64,000 nucleotides of DNA from Zobellia barbeyronii. Lineage in GTDB: Bacteria > Bacteroidota > Bacteroidia > Flavobacteriales > Flavobacteriaceae. The stretch is from positions 1 to 64,000 of the forward strand of contig NZ_JACATN010000003.1 in assembly GCF_018603515.1 (NCBI RefSeq), written 5' to 3'. This document shows, one piece after another, positions 42,290 through 51,926 of the stretch (position 1 is the first letter of the stretch; each line of letters starts with the position of its first letter). Under the pieces are notes generated by a model. The model had not been told where the DNA came from and searched no databases. It saw nothing but the letters and a program-made list of their open reading frames with translations. The position numbers and the translations under genes are program-made.

Positions 42290-43678
42290 ATGAAGATTCA
42301 ACTACATTATATAGGTCTATTAATCACTCTTATTCTGTTTGTAGGCTGTAATACAAAATCAGATAGTTACAACGCTGCTGATTTTGGTGCCATAGCCGAT
42401 GGAAAAACAGTAAATACAGAGGCTATTCAACAAGCCATTGATGCCTGTAACCAAGATGGAGGCGGTACCGTAATACTTGAAAAAGGAGATTATGTTTCAG
42501 GTTCGCTGCTATTAAAAGATAATGTTACGCTTCATATTGCCAAAGATGCTAAACTAATTGGGAGCTCCAATCCTTTAGATTACCAAAGTATAGATACGTT
42601 TACTGATGCTACGGGACAAAAAAGGGGCAATTGCCTTATTGGCGCAAAAAATGCTACAAACATTGCCGTAACCGGTAAGGGGACTATTGATGGAAACGGG
42701 GAAGCTTTTCTATCAAAAAACATAAAGGCAAAAATTAAGGAGCTGAACATTACCGAAACCGAAGGTTTTGGCTCAAACAGGCCTTTTCTTTTACGGTTCG
42801 TAAATTCTTCTCAAATTAAAGTACAAGATGTTCATTTACGCCAACCAGCTGCGTGGACTTGCCATTTTTATCAATCCAATGATATTTTGGTGGATAACGT
42901 TTCCATTTATAGTCACGCCCATAAAAACAATGATGGAATTGACTTAGATTCCAGTTACGATGCTGTTATTAAAAATTGCGACATCAACACAGGCGATGAT
43001 GCTATTTGCATTAAGACCACGAGTCCAAAACCCACCTATAACGTAAAAGTTAGCGATTGTAAGCTCAGAAGTGACTGGGGTTCGATCAAGTTCGGAACCG
43101 AGTCTATGGGAGACATGTACAACATAGACATTAAAAACTGCCAGATTTATGACACCAAAGGAGGGGGCATCAAAATCTTAAGTGTGGACGGCGCCAATAT
43201 TCACGATGTGACTATAGACGGCATTCAAATGGACCGAGTAGATATGCCTATTTTTATTAGGCTTGGAGAACGTTTGCGTACCTACCGCGATGCCGAAAAA
43301 CAAGCGGTTGGCTCTATCACTAATGTAGTTATCAAAAATATTAAAGGCAATGCCCGGGTTTTGGATAGCTCTAGGGTAAAACCACCTTCGGGCATATTAA
43401 TTACGGGAACTCCAGACCATAAAGTTGGTAAAATAACTTTAGAAAATATTGAATTGGAACTACCGGGCGGAGGCTCAGAAGAAGATACCATGGCCAAAGT
43501 TGTGGAAGATGTTGAGAGGTATCCAGAATTCAGCTTCTTTAAAATACTACCTGCCTACGGCCTCTACGGAAGGCATATAGAAAGTATACAAACCAACAAC
43601 GTCGTGTTTACTTTAAACGGTGACGATAAAAGAGAATCTCAAGTTTTAGTGGACACCAATACAACTCAATCAGAATAA
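42290..43678 (+). CDS. GH28 family glycosidase, lipoprotein
   Basis: 462 residues. Lipobox LFVGC (C20). Beta-helix start YNAADFGAIADGKTVNTEAIQQAIDACNQDGGGTV. Candidate catalytic carboxylates are D215 and D218 in NNDGIDLDSS and D236-D237 in TGDDAI. As in its neighbour, no GHG motif is seen; the equivalent stretch is DWGSIKFGTESMGD. The two GH28 proteins differ in anchoring (soluble against lipid-anchored) and in loops, so they probably act on different linkages rather than being recent copies. Sulfatase 4 bp downstream. The substrate is not predictable; uronic-acid-containing side groups are one option. Confidence 0.9.
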   Translation: MKIQLHYIGLLITLILFVGCNTKSDSYNAADFGAIADGKTVNTEAIQQAIDACNQDGGGTVILEKGDYVSGSLLLKDNVTLHIAKDAKLIGSSNPLDYQSIDTFTDATGQKRGNCLIGAKNATNIAVTGKGTIDGNGEAFLSKNIKAKIKELNITETEGFGSNRPFLLRFVNSSQIKVQDVHLRQPAAWTCHFYQSNDILVDNVSIYSHAHKNNDGIDLDSSYDAVIKNCDINTGDDAICIKTTSPKPTYNVKVSDCKLRSDWGSIKFGTESMGDMYNIDIKNCQIYDTKGGGIKILSVDGANIHDVTIDGIQMDRVDMPIFIRLGERLRTYRDAEKQAVGSITNVVIKNIKGNARVLDSSRVKPPSGILITGTPDHKVGKITLENIELELPGGGSEEDTMAKVVEDVERYPEFSFFKILPAYGLYGRHIESIQTNNVVFTLNGDDKRESQVLVDTNTTQSE

Positions 43679-43682
43679 CATT

Positions 43683-45251
43683 ATGAATTTTAGAAATCGA
43701 TTTTCCCTTTGCTTTTTAGTCGTTTTTAGTACGCTATCGGCTCTTCCGGTCAATGCACAAAAACGCAAAGCAAAAAAGAAAGACCAACCCAATGTACTTA
43801 TTATCTATACAGATGACCACCGCTTTTCAGGGGTACATGCATTGGGCGGAATGCAAGTAAAAACACCAAATATGGATACTTTGGTTGCCGATGGAGTTTC
43901 ATTTTCCAACAGTTATCTAATGGGAGCATTTTCCGGTGCCACCTGTGTTCCTAGTAGAGCTATGTTGCTTACTGGCAGAAACGTATTTGATTTAGAAGGG
44001 CAAGGACACAGTATTCCTCCTGAACATAAAACTATAGGCGAAGCTTTACAAGCCCAGGATTACAACACCCATATTGTTGGAAAATGGCATCAAGATAATG
44101 CTTCCTTGGCACGTTCTTTTGATTCGGGAGATAGGCTTATGTCCAGAGGTTTATATCTAGTCGACCATTTTCGTATGCCTTTGTGGGACTGGAAAAAAGA
44201 TGGTGACTACAAATTTGAAGATGGCTACCTATTGGAATATGATGAAAACGGAAAAGTCGTTCGCAGACCAGTAACTAAAGATGAGAAAAGAGGTCCGTCT
44301 GGTACGGAGAAAAATGGCCCACACACCTCTGAAATCTATGCAGAAAGTGCTTCCGAATTTATTACAGACTATAGAAAGAAAGACCCGTTCTTTATGTATT
44401 TAGCTTTTCACGCACCACATGACCCAAGACAGGCACCACAGAAATACAAAGACATGTATCCTGTTGAAGACATCGTACTTCCTCCTTCTTATATGGCGCA
44501 ACACCCTTTTGACAATGGAGATATGTTCCTTAGAGACGAAGAATTGGCCGTGTGGCCCAGAACACCAGAAGTTGCCAAACAAGAACTTTCTGATTACTAT
44601 GCCATTATTACGCATCTAGATGACCAAATAGGTAAAGTCATTGCTTCATTGAAAGAAAGCGGTGCCTATGAGAATACGTTAATCGTTTTTGCTGGTGATA
44701 GTGGTCTTGCAGTTGGAAACCACGGCTTAATGGGAAAACAGAATATTTATGATGAAGACGGAGTTCATATTCCACTTGTCTTTTCAGGAAATCTTATAAA
44801 AGATAAGGGCAGTAAAAGAGATGCCTTTGCCTACAATTTTGATATTTTCCCAACCATATTCGATTTTATCGATGTTGACGCGCCTAGTTCTGTAACAGGC
44901 AAAAGTCTCTTACCTGTTATCAATAAAGAGAAAACAAGTGTTCGCGATTATACGTACCACGCCTACAAACAATTCCAAAGAGCGTATAGAAAAGGTGATT
45001 ATAAATTAATTGAGTACGTACGTGCCAATAATTATGACAAAAAAAACGGAGAAACCGTAAAAGGTTCCCGTGTTACCCAATTATTCAATATAAAAAATGA
45101 CCCTTGGGAAGTTTATGACCTTTCCTTCTTTCCAGAATATGCGCAGCAAGTGAAAACTATGCAACAAGAAATGAAAGAGAAAGCTAAAGAATTGGGCGAC
45201 ACCAAAGAAAATATTGAAGGAGAGAAATATGGTTTTTGGGAGTTTTATTAA
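43683..45251 (+). CDS. S1-family sulfatase, secreted
   Basis: 522 residues. Signal peptide about 1-25 (VNAQ), then a Lys-rich stretch. Metal motif NVLIIYTDDHRFSGVHALGG. The formylglycine motif is C88-V-P-S-R (TCVPSRAMLLTGR). VGKWHQDNASL is the sulfate-pocket motif and FHAPHDPRQAPQ is shared with the sulfatase at 34765. The late metal site is LIVFAGDSGLAVGNHGLMGKQ, where the usual Asp-His/Asn is Asp-Ser-Gly, so one metal ligand may differ. It is tightly packed between GH28 (4 bp) and another sulfatase (53 bp). Confidence 0.93.
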   Translation: MNFRNRFSLCFLVVFSTLSALPVNAQKRKAKKKDQPNVLIIYTDDHRFSGVHALGGMQVKTPNMDTLVADGVSFSNSYLMGAFSGATCVPSRAMLLTGRNVFDLEGQGHSIPPEHKTIGEALQAQDYNTHIVGKWHQDNASLARSFDSGDRLMSRGLYLVDHFRMPLWDWKKDGDYKFEDGYLLEYDENGKVVRRPVTKDEKRGPSGTEKNGPHTSEIYAESASEFITDYRKKDPFFMYLAFHAPHDPRQAPQKYKDMYPVEDIVLPPSYMAQHPFDNGDMFLRDEELAVWPRTPEVAKQELSDYYAIITHLDDQIGKVIASLKESGAYENTLIVFAGDSGLAVGNHGLMGKQNIYDEDGVHIPLVFSGNLIKDKGSKRDAFAYNFDIFPTIFDFIDVDAPSSVTGKSLLPVINKEKTSVRDYTYHAYKQFQRAYRKGDYKLIEYVRANNYDKKNGETVKGSRVTQLFNIKNDPWEVYDLSFFPEYAQQVKTMQQEMKEKAKELGDTKENIEGEKYGFWEFY

Positions 45252-45304
45252 GTCCATTCAGCATATAAAATCAACTTACTTTAAAACAGCTTCAAACTAG
45301 AAAA

Positions 45305-46921
45305 ATGAAATTTACGAATCACAAAATCATATGGGCCTTAGTTGGTTGCTTTACCATTTCATCTGTTGGAACGGCCCAAGAAAAACCTAATATCATCCTT
45401 TTATACGCTGATGATATTAGCGCTCGTGAATTACCCATTTATGATTCTACAGTTTGGAGTCCTCCAAAGGGAGGTAATACCTCAGAGCCTCAATACAGAG
45501 CTGAAACACCCGTGCTTAACCAACTCTCTAAAGATGGGTGTTATATTAAAACGGCATGGGCAGCAACGGTCTGTGGGCCTAGTAGGGCAATGATGATGAC
45601 GGGAAGGTATGCGCATTTACATAAATGGTGGCACAATAAGGATAAAGGCAAGGCGCCCAACGGCAAAGGCATTTGGGACTTATATGACAGTTCTCCGCAC
45701 TCCATAGCTAATGTGGCTAAAGCTGGAGGCTACGCTACATTTTGGGCAGGAAAAACGCAAATGAATATTGAAGGGTTTCAGTTTGACGAAGCTTGTTTTA
45801 CACCTGGTGAAGGCTCTTACAACAAAGCCATTCATACCACGGACTTCCGATTAGAAACTAGAAAAGAAGATGGAAAAAAGAAGATTTTCAATGCAGACAC
45901 CAATAAAGAAATTCACAAGAAAAGTTATGTGCAATCCGGTTGGTACTGGAAACCGCATGTGCAGCTAAAGAATTATCCGGGAACGAACAAAGAATTTGTT
46001 TGGTGGCCCAATACTAAAAAAGCGGAAAAAGATTTTGGGTTAAACACCTTTGGGCCTGATGTGGAGTTAGATTTTATTTTTGATTTCATGGAAAGAAAGC
46101 AAAAAGAAAAGGAACCCTTCTTTGTATACCACACGAGCCACCTAGGTCATGACGCATGGGATTTTCTTAACCCTAATTCTGGAAACAAATGGCCAGGAAC
46201 TCCAAAAATTAGTTGGGACGGCAATAAATATACTCGTGTTACACCCAATGTTACGGGAGATAATGGCAAATATGACACGCACGGAACTGTTACAGAAAGT
46301 GGTATTCACAACCATGTCAATTATCTAGATTATCAAGTTTGGAAGTACATGAATAAACTAAAAGAGCTTGGTATTGAGAACAACACCATTTTTATTTTCT
46401 GTGCAGATAACGGAACAAGTGGTTATGGAAAATCTAGTCCAGTTTCACAAAAAGGAACCCACGTGCCACTTATCATTTACGCTCCGGGTATGAACCTCAC
46501 CAAAAAAGGTATGCAAGATGTACTCGCAAATATGTCAGACATGCTTCCTACCATTGCAGATATTGTTAATGTGAAAATACCGGACAGCTACGAAATCAAC
46601 GGAGAAAGTCTTATTCCATTTTTAACGACGAATAAAAAAACGCATCGAGAGTGGATTTACGGGTATCACAAAGAGACCCAAATAGTAAGAGGAAACCTCG
46701 TACTTAAAGATGGAAATAATGTTTGGTATGATGTGAGCAAAACTCCTCAAGACCTAATCAGTTTTCCTGTAATTAAAGATTGGAGCAAGGTATCCGAAGC
46801 GCATAGAAAAGAACGCGATAAGTTATTGAAAACTATTCCTAAGTTTGATTTACATGAAACGGAGCACGATGCTCCGGTAAATGGTATAGGAAAGGTAGAA
46901 CCGCTAAAGTTGAAAAAATAA
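45305..46921 (+). CDS. S1-family sulfatase, secreted (divergent subfamily)
   Basis: 538 residues. Signal peptide about 1-24 (GTAQ). Metal motif NIILLYADDISARELP. The formylglycine motif is C90-G-P-S-R (VCGPSRAMMMTGRYAH). The Lys-bearing pocket motif is FWAGKTQMNIEG, without the usual Trp-His. The late metal site is TIFIFCADNGTSGYGKSS followed by QKGTHVPLI. It has a large aromatic insert (about 200-270; WYWKPHVQLKNYPG, VWWPN) that could shape recognition of a polymeric or long oligosaccharide substrate. Next gene is GH16, 12 bp downstream. Confidence 0.92.
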   Translation: MKFTNHKIIWALVGCFTISSVGTAQEKPNIILLYADDISARELPIYDSTVWSPPKGGNTSEPQYRAETPVLNQLSKDGCYIKTAWAATVCGPSRAMMMTGRYAHLHKWWHNKDKGKAPNGKGIWDLYDSSPHSIANVAKAGGYATFWAGKTQMNIEGFQFDEACFTPGEGSYNKAIHTTDFRLETRKEDGKKKIFNADTNKEIHKKSYVQSGWYWKPHVQLKNYPGTNKEFVWWPNTKKAEKDFGLNTFGPDVELDFIFDFMERKQKEKEPFFVYHTSHLGHDAWDFLNPNSGNKWPGTPKISWDGNKYTRVTPNVTGDNGKYDTHGTVTESGIHNHVNYLDYQVWKYMNKLKELGIENNTIFIFCADNGTSGYGKSSPVSQKGTHVPLIIYAPGMNLTKKGMQDVLANMSDMLPTIADIVNVKIPDSYEINGESLIPFLTTNKKTHREWIYGYHKETQIVRGNLVLKDGNNVWYDVSKTPQDLISFPVIKDWSKVSEAHRKERDKLLKTIPKFDLHETEHDAPVNGIGKVEPLKLKK

Positions 46922-46933
46922 AAAAATATTCAA

Positions 46934-48211
46934 ATGATTCTAAAACCAGCTATTGTAATCTTCGCTTTTATAACCGGTAGTCTTTTTGCTCAAGCCCCAC
47001 CCGAAGCCAAAGTTTCTCCAGAACAAGAAACGCGTCAAGGGCCACCTAAGCCTCCTATGGGTAAGCGATGGGTGCTAAACCCTGATTTTTCTGATGAGTT
47101 TAATGGAACCGAGTTGGATTCTACAAAATGGTATGACCACCATCCTAGTTGGATTGGTAGAGCACCTGGTTTATTTATGCCATCACAGGTTTCGGTTAGT
47201 GATGGTTTCTTGAAAATGGAAGGCAAAAAATTTGAAAAGGACACTATAGTCCATGCATACGGCAAAGACATTACTTTTAACATAGCCGGTGCCGCTGTGG
47301 TATCTAAAAAATCTACCAAATTCGGATATTATGAATGTCGGGTAAAAGCTGCAGCAACCACGATGTCAACAACATTTTGGTTTTCTAGCTCTAATAATTT
47401 TACAGGCCCTAACGATTGTGATAAATACGGATTGGAATGGGACATTCACGAATCGGTTGGTAGAGAAGGTGATTTCAGCGGAAGTTATTTTGCCAGTGGC
47501 ATGCACTCCAATTCACATTTTTGGTATACGGATTGCGAGGGTAACAAAGAGGATTACCGAGCACCACAAGTCAAATTTGAAGACAGCAAACTTACTTCTG
47601 AAGACTTTAATATCTACGGCGGTTGGTGGCAAGACGAAAGTACAGCCAGCTATTATTACAATGACCGGACGCCAAAACACCAAAAGTTTTATGATAAAGT
47701 AAAAGACAAGCCTTTTGACCAACCTATGTTCATGCGTTTGGTTTCGGAGACTTACCCCTTTCCTTGGATTGAACTACCAACAGACAAAGAACTTGCAGAC
47801 CCTACTAAAAATACAGTCTATTATGATTGGGTTAGGGCTTACAAACTGGTTGATAGCAACAATCCAAATTCCGATGAAAAAAATAGTATAAACCTTTACA
47901 ATGAAAATGTATCGTTTGACAGTCCTATCATTGCCCAAAAACAGTCTACATCTATAGAAATACCTCTCACCTATCAAGCAAATAAAGACCGAGAAATTGA
48001 ATTAAAATTATTTGATGATGAAGGTGAAAAAATAGCTGAATCTAAGTTTATCGCTTACGAGGGATATGCTAATCTAACTTCTGTTATTAAAGTCGATGAA
48101 AAATTATCTACAGACGCTCCTTATAAACTAACAGCTAGTATCCGCCCAGTAAATGGGGATAGCAAAAGCACATTGGATCAAAATACGTTATACATCAATT
48201 TGATAAATTAA
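46934..48211 (+). CDS. GH16 family endo-glycanase (agarase/porphyranase-like) with C-terminal beta domain
   Basis: 425 residues. Signal peptide about 1-20. GH16 jelly roll about 45-310: NPDFSDEFNGTELDSTKWYDHHP start, GAAVVSKKSTKFGYYECRVK, and the catalytic ExDxxE motif E168-W-D170-I-H-E173 in YGLEWDIHESVGR. E168 should be the nucleophile and E173 the acid/base. YYDWVRAYKL closes the domain. About 320-425 is an extra beta-sandwich of unknown role. There is no T9SS sorting domain. GH16 enzymes of this type cut beta-linkages in marine galactans (agar, porphyran, carrageenan); the exact one cannot be read here. It is the only clear endo-acting depolymerase in the window. Confidence 0.9.
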   Translation: MILKPAIVIFAFITGSLFAQAPPEAKVSPEQETRQGPPKPPMGKRWVLNPDFSDEFNGTELDSTKWYDHHPSWIGRAPGLFMPSQVSVSDGFLKMEGKKFEKDTIVHAYGKDITFNIAGAAVVSKKSTKFGYYECRVKAAATTMSTTFWFSSSNNFTGPNDCDKYGLEWDIHESVGREGDFSGSYFASGMHSNSHFWYTDCEGNKEDYRAPQVKFEDSKLTSEDFNIYGGWWQDESTASYYYNDRTPKHQKFYDKVKDKPFDQPMFMRLVSETYPFPWIELPTDKELADPTKNTVYYDWVRAYKLVDSNNPNSDEKNSINLYNENVSFDSPIIAQKQSTSIEIPLTYQANKDREIELKLFDDEGEKIAESKFIAYEGYANLTSVIKVDEKLSTDAPYKLTASIRPVNGDSKSTLDQNTLYINLIN

Positions 48212-48245
48212 AAAGACTTCGGTTTACACAAAAATCCAAAATGGT

Positions 48246-48386
48246 ATGAGCAAAACCATCCTATCTAAAATAGTTCCATCAACCTTCTTTCTGATAGGAA
48301 TGGGTGTCAGCAGGCAAGCTCCTCAAAAAAGTGATGCCTTTTTCAAGCGTCTAAAGACAGAAAAAGTAGCTTTATTACTCCACTAA
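48246..48386 (+). pseudogene. 46-residue frame with signal-like N-terminus, possible gene remnant
   Basis: An ATG at 48246 opens a 46-residue frame: basic start, a hydrophobic core PSTFFLIGMGVS, then a basic tail ending LLLH. It resembles the first codons of a secreted protein gene whose remainder is lost, in an operon where all neighbours are secreted. Its stop lies 15 bp before the GH117 start. It could also be chance or a tiny real peptide. No domain is recognisable. Confidence 0.3.
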
Positions 48387-48401
48387 TATTAGAACAGAAT
48401 T

Positions 48402-49664
48402 ATGAAACAATTTATTTTAACCGTATTAAGTCTTAGCAGTTTTCTTCTTTCCTATGGACAAGAAAAAGCTTTTCCGTATGATTTACCAGAAGAGAAACCC
48501 AACCGTCCTTTGAGCGCTGCTTTAGAACGGAACTATGATAATTATTTAGGTGCCCGTCCTGAATCCAACGAATTATTTACCCAGTTTAAGTATACGGAAC
48601 TTAAGGGTTTTGATTACCACGATAATGATGGTACTATATCTAGAAGAGACCCTTCTAAAGTGATTTTCGAAAATGGGAAGTACTATATTTGGTATACTCA
48701 CCGGGAAACTCCTGTGGCTCCAGTAGGCATTCCAAGGGTTGAAGAATCTAATGACACTATTCCTTCTGCAGATTGGGATTTAGCCGATATTTTCTACGCG
48801 ACATCAAAAGATGGGTTTACTTGGGAAGAGCAAGGTGTTGCAGTTCCTAGACCTCCAAAACCACAAGTAGGTTGGCGTTCTGTTACCACAACAGATGTTT
48901 TAAAATGGAAGGGCAAATACTATTTATACTACCAAGCTTTTTCTGAAGCTCCAGGAAAAAGTGGAGGGGACAATTGTCCCGTTGCGGTTTCTTATGCTGA
49001 TTCTCCTAATGGCCCTTGGACACCTTTTAAGAAAGAAGTAATACCTAACGGCGCACCTGGCTCTTGGGACCAGTTTTCAATTCATGACCCCTACCCTATA
49101 GTTCATAATGGTAAAATTTACCTGTATTATAAGTCGGATTTTGGCAAAACCAAAACTAAAGGTAATGTCCGCATGCATGGGCTGGCCATAGCAGATGACC
49201 CATTAGGTCCTTTTGAAAAACACCCACTGAATCCAATACTAAATTCAGGACACGAGACTACTTTGTTTCCATTTAAAAAAGGGGTTGCTGCTTTTGCCAT
49301 TAGAGATGGTAATGAACTGAACACCATACAATATGCCGAAGATTGGGTGAATTTTGAAATAGCTGCTATGGTAGAAATGATGCCCGATGCAGGTGGGCCT
49401 TTTGTTGCTGATGCTTTTACCGATACCAAAGATGGTCGCGGAATTACTTGGGGAATTTCCCATTTTGCGAACCCTACGCGCGACTGGAAAAAGAACCATG
49501 TAGTCTTAGTCCGTTTTGATTGCGACCTGAGCCTAGATGTTGATGACAAACAAATGAAACGCCACCACAACACGCCTAAGTTCGAGTATTTGTTGGAGCA
49601 TGGACTGAATGCTAAACAACGAGAGCGTGCAATAAACGCTACTAAAAAGCTGAATGGGAACTAA
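48402..49664 (+). CDS. GH117 family exo-alpha-3,6-anhydro-L-galactosidase-like enzyme
   Basis: 420 residues. Signal peptide 1-19 (SYGQ). Five-bladed beta-propeller with GH117 features: ELKGFDYHDND, SRRDPSKVI with D83, KYYIWYTHRE, FYATSKDGFTWEEQG, KGKYYLYYQAF, SIHDPYPIVHNGKIYLYYKSD with H228-D229, and NSGHETTLFPF with H284-E285. The last is the region of the proposed catalytic His in characterised GH117 enzymes. Known members release 3,6-anhydro-L-galactose from neoagaro-oligosaccharides; other clades have other specificities. This protein suggests that the target contains anhydrogalactose or a related terminal sugar. It is followed 12 bp later by DUF6786. Confidence 0.85.
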   Translation: MKQFILTVLSLSSFLLSYGQEKAFPYDLPEEKPNRPLSAALERNYDNYLGARPESNELFTQFKYTELKGFDYHDNDGTISRRDPSKVIFENGKYYIWYTHRETPVAPVGIPRVEESNDTIPSADWDLADIFYATSKDGFTWEEQGVAVPRPPKPQVGWRSVTTTDVLKWKGKYYLYYQAFSEAPGKSGGDNCPVAVSYADSPNGPWTPFKKEVIPNGAPGSWDQFSIHDPYPIVHNGKIYLYYKSDFGKTKTKGNVRMHGLAIADDPLGPFEKHPLNPILNSGHETTLFPFKKGVAAFAIRDGNELNTIQYAEDWVNFEIAAMVEMMPDAGGPFVADAFTDTKDGRGITWGISHFANPTRDWKKNHVVLVRFDCDLSLDVDDKQMKRHHNTPKFEYLLEHGLNAKQRERAINATKKLNGN

Positions 49665-49676
49665 AACTGCAAAGCA

Positions 49677-50849
49677 ATGACCAACTACCTAAAATTAGTA
49701 TTCTGTACCGGACTTTTATTTGCATTTGGTGCAAACCTTCAAGCTCAAAACACTTTTGGTGAAGACTTGAATTTTCTAAAAAAGCACCAAGAGGTAATCA
49801 CCTTAAATGCAAATCAAGGCAAAAGCCTGCTTATAGTGTCTCCCGCGTTACAGGGTAGAGTAATGACCAGTACTTCAAATGGTCTAAAAGGCAATAGTTA
49901 CGGGTGGATGCATTATGATTTGTTGGCCTCCGGAAAGTTTGAAAAGCATATTAACCCGTTTGGTGGCGAAGACCGTTTTTGGATTGGCCCTGAAGGTGGT
50001 CAGTACTCCATTTTCTTTAAAAAGGGAACAGAATTTTCTTTTGAAAATTGGTTCACACCCAAAGAATTAGATACCGAATCTTTTGATGTTATAGCAAAAA
50101 ACGAAAGCACTGTTACTTTTCAAAAGAAGATGAATTTGGTGAACTACCAAGATTTCAAATTTGATATTGAGGTGAATAGAAAGGTCTCGATTTTCAATCA
50201 AAAAGAAATAGAAAAAGAACTGAATATCGACTTAAAACAAATCGACTTTGTAGGCTATCAGTCTGAAAATGAAATCGTAAATATGGGAACACAAGCATGG
50301 TCTAAAGACACCGGACTATTATCTATTTGGATTTTGGGAATGTTTATTCCTTCTGAAAATACTACCGTTATACTACCTTATAACAACAAACTGGCCCTGA
50401 ACAGTTCATACTTTGGTACAGTACCCCCAGAGCGTTTGACCATTACGGACAAACATGTGCTTTACAAAGGTAATGGTACATATAGGTTTAAGCTGGGACT
50501 TCCGCCGCAAAACATCATTCCTTACATCGGCAGTTATGATTCAAAAAAGAATATCCTCACTATTGTAAAATATAGCTTTAAGGGAGATACCACTTATGTA
50601 AATTCCGTTTGGGCCGAACAAGAGCATCCTTATAAAGGTGATGTTGTAAACTCTTATAATGATGGCCCATTAGAAAACGGTGATCAACTCGGTCCTTTTT
50701 ATGAACTAGAGTCATCTTCAAGTACCCGAGAATTAAAACCGAAAGAAGCTATTCAACACCTGCAAAAAACCTATCATTTTGAGGGTGATAAGGCCGCTTT
50801 AAATCGTATTTCTAAACACATATTGAACATAGACTTAAACGAACTTTAG
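49677..50849 (+). CDS. DUF6786 family secreted protein
   Basis: 390 residues. Signal peptide about 1-23 (LQAQ). The protein matches the DUF6786 pattern: FLKKHQEVITL start, VSPALQGRVMTSTSNG, YGWMHYDLLASG, the block HINPFGGEDRFWIGPEGGQ, ENWFTPKELDTE, GTQAWSKDTGLLSIWILGMF, YFGTVPPERL and PPQNIIPYIGSYD. The overall beta-rich layout with conserved Gly-Glu-Asp and Trp residues suggests a galactose-mutarotase-like supersandwich, but no reaction is established. The position 12 bp after GH117 and before a GH43-like enzyme points to work on the released sugar or oligosaccharide in the periplasm. This is inference. Confidence 0.82.
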   Translation: MTNYLKLVFCTGLLFAFGANLQAQNTFGEDLNFLKKHQEVITLNANQGKSLLIVSPALQGRVMTSTSNGLKGNSYGWMHYDLLASGKFEKHINPFGGEDRFWIGPEGGQYSIFFKKGTEFSFENWFTPKELDTESFDVIAKNESTVTFQKKMNLVNYQDFKFDIEVNRKVSIFNQKEIEKELNIDLKQIDFVGYQSENEIVNMGTQAWSKDTGLLSIWILGMFIPSENTTVILPYNNKLALNSSYFGTVPPERLTITDKHVLYKGNGTYRFKLGLPPQNIIPYIGSYDSKKNILTIVKYSFKGDTTYVNSVWAEQEHPYKGDVVNSYNDGPLENGDQLGPFYELESSSSTRELKPKEAIQHLQKTYHFEGDKAALNRISKHILNIDLNEL

Positions 50850-50899
50850 TACCACAGTATTTACCGATACTTACAAACTTACCAGCAACACTATACCAA

Positions 50900-51889
50900 A
50901 TGAAAACTAGAACCTTTCAATTTTTAGCAGTATCTTTTTTACTCTTTCAAACTGGGCTTATGGCTCAAGAGAATTTATTGGTACCACAACAGGCCAATGA
51001 ATATGTACGAATCTATAAGCCTGATGGTGATTATTTTTTCGCCCCCGATACACCAAACCTAAAAGAAGGAAAATGGTATGATGAATGGGTTCCCAACGAC
51101 CATACTTTTGTAAAGGGAGATGATGGTAAGTGGCATATATTCGGGATTACCCACCCATTGGTAGAAACAACCCCTCTCAATAATGGCATACACGAAGGCG
51201 AGCATGGTTCTTTTCATGCCGTATCAGAAGCAACAGATTTTAAAGAAACGGTAAAAGAACATCACTATAATGATCTCCCTAAAATATTGACTCCAAAAGA
51301 CCGTCCTGGAGAAATAGCTGCTAACCACGCACCTTATATTGTTAGAAAAGACGGACTCTTTCAGATGGTTTATGGCCATAGCCCAATGCGATTGGCAGTC
51401 TCTGACAACCTATATGATTGGGAACCAAAAGGAGAGCTTTTTTCGGACCCAGATGGTGCACGAGACCCTAATTTACTTTTATATAAAGGCACGTATTATC
51501 TGACGTATTGCTCAATAAAAAGTGTCCGAATGGTAACTTCTAAAGATTTGATTAACTGGAGTAAACCTAAAATCATTCTTAAGACCAACAAGTTTGATCC
51601 TGAATCGCCATCCCTACTGTTTCACAACAATACCTTTTACCTTTTTGTTTGCGCGTGGGAAGGTGGCTGGGACGGCAAAGACATACAAGGTGCTTATACC
51701 CATAAAGCTTATGTATACAACTCCAACGACCTGAACGACTTTGGCTCGGACCAAGAGAAAGAAATTGCCGTATTAAATGCCCATGCTCCCGAGATTTTTC
51801 AAGGCGAAGATAACCAATGGTATATCTCTAGTGTAGAGTGGCCGTACCGAGGAGTGAGCATTGATAAATTAGAGTGGATTAAAAAATAA
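50900..51889 (+). CDS. GH43-like five-bladed beta-propeller glycosidase, secreted
   Basis: 329 residues. Signal peptide about 1-22 (LMAQ). Propeller motifs recur: PNDHTFVKGDDGKWHIFGIT, ANHAPYIVRKDGLFQMVYGH, GARDPNLLLYKGTYYLTYC, ESPSLLFHNNTFYLFVC and HAPEIFQGEDNQWYISS. This is the blade-start pattern of the GH32/43/62/68/117 superfamily. Candidate carboxylates are the Asp of PNDHTF, the Asp of ARDPN and the Glu of PESPS. Family number is uncertain and could be GH43 or an unassigned relative. It is a second propeller enzyme close to GH117, so it may take the next sugar from the chain. Confidence 0.72.
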   Translation: MKTRTFQFLAVSFLLFQTGLMAQENLLVPQQANEYVRIYKPDGDYFFAPDTPNLKEGKWYDEWVPNDHTFVKGDDGKWHIFGITHPLVETTPLNNGIHEGEHGSFHAVSEATDFKETVKEHHYNDLPKILTPKDRPGEIAANHAPYIVRKDGLFQMVYGHSPMRLAVSDNLYDWEPKGELFSDPDGARDPNLLLYKGTYYLTYCSIKSVRMVTSKDLINWSKPKIILKTNKFDPESPSLLFHNNTFYLFVCAWEGGWDGKDIQGAYTHKAYVYNSNDLNDFGSDQEKEIAVLNAHAPEIFQGEDNQWYISSVEWPYRGVSIDKLEWIKK

Positions 51890-51926
51890 CAACATCATAA
51901 ATAAGCACAACTTAGAACACTGAGCT

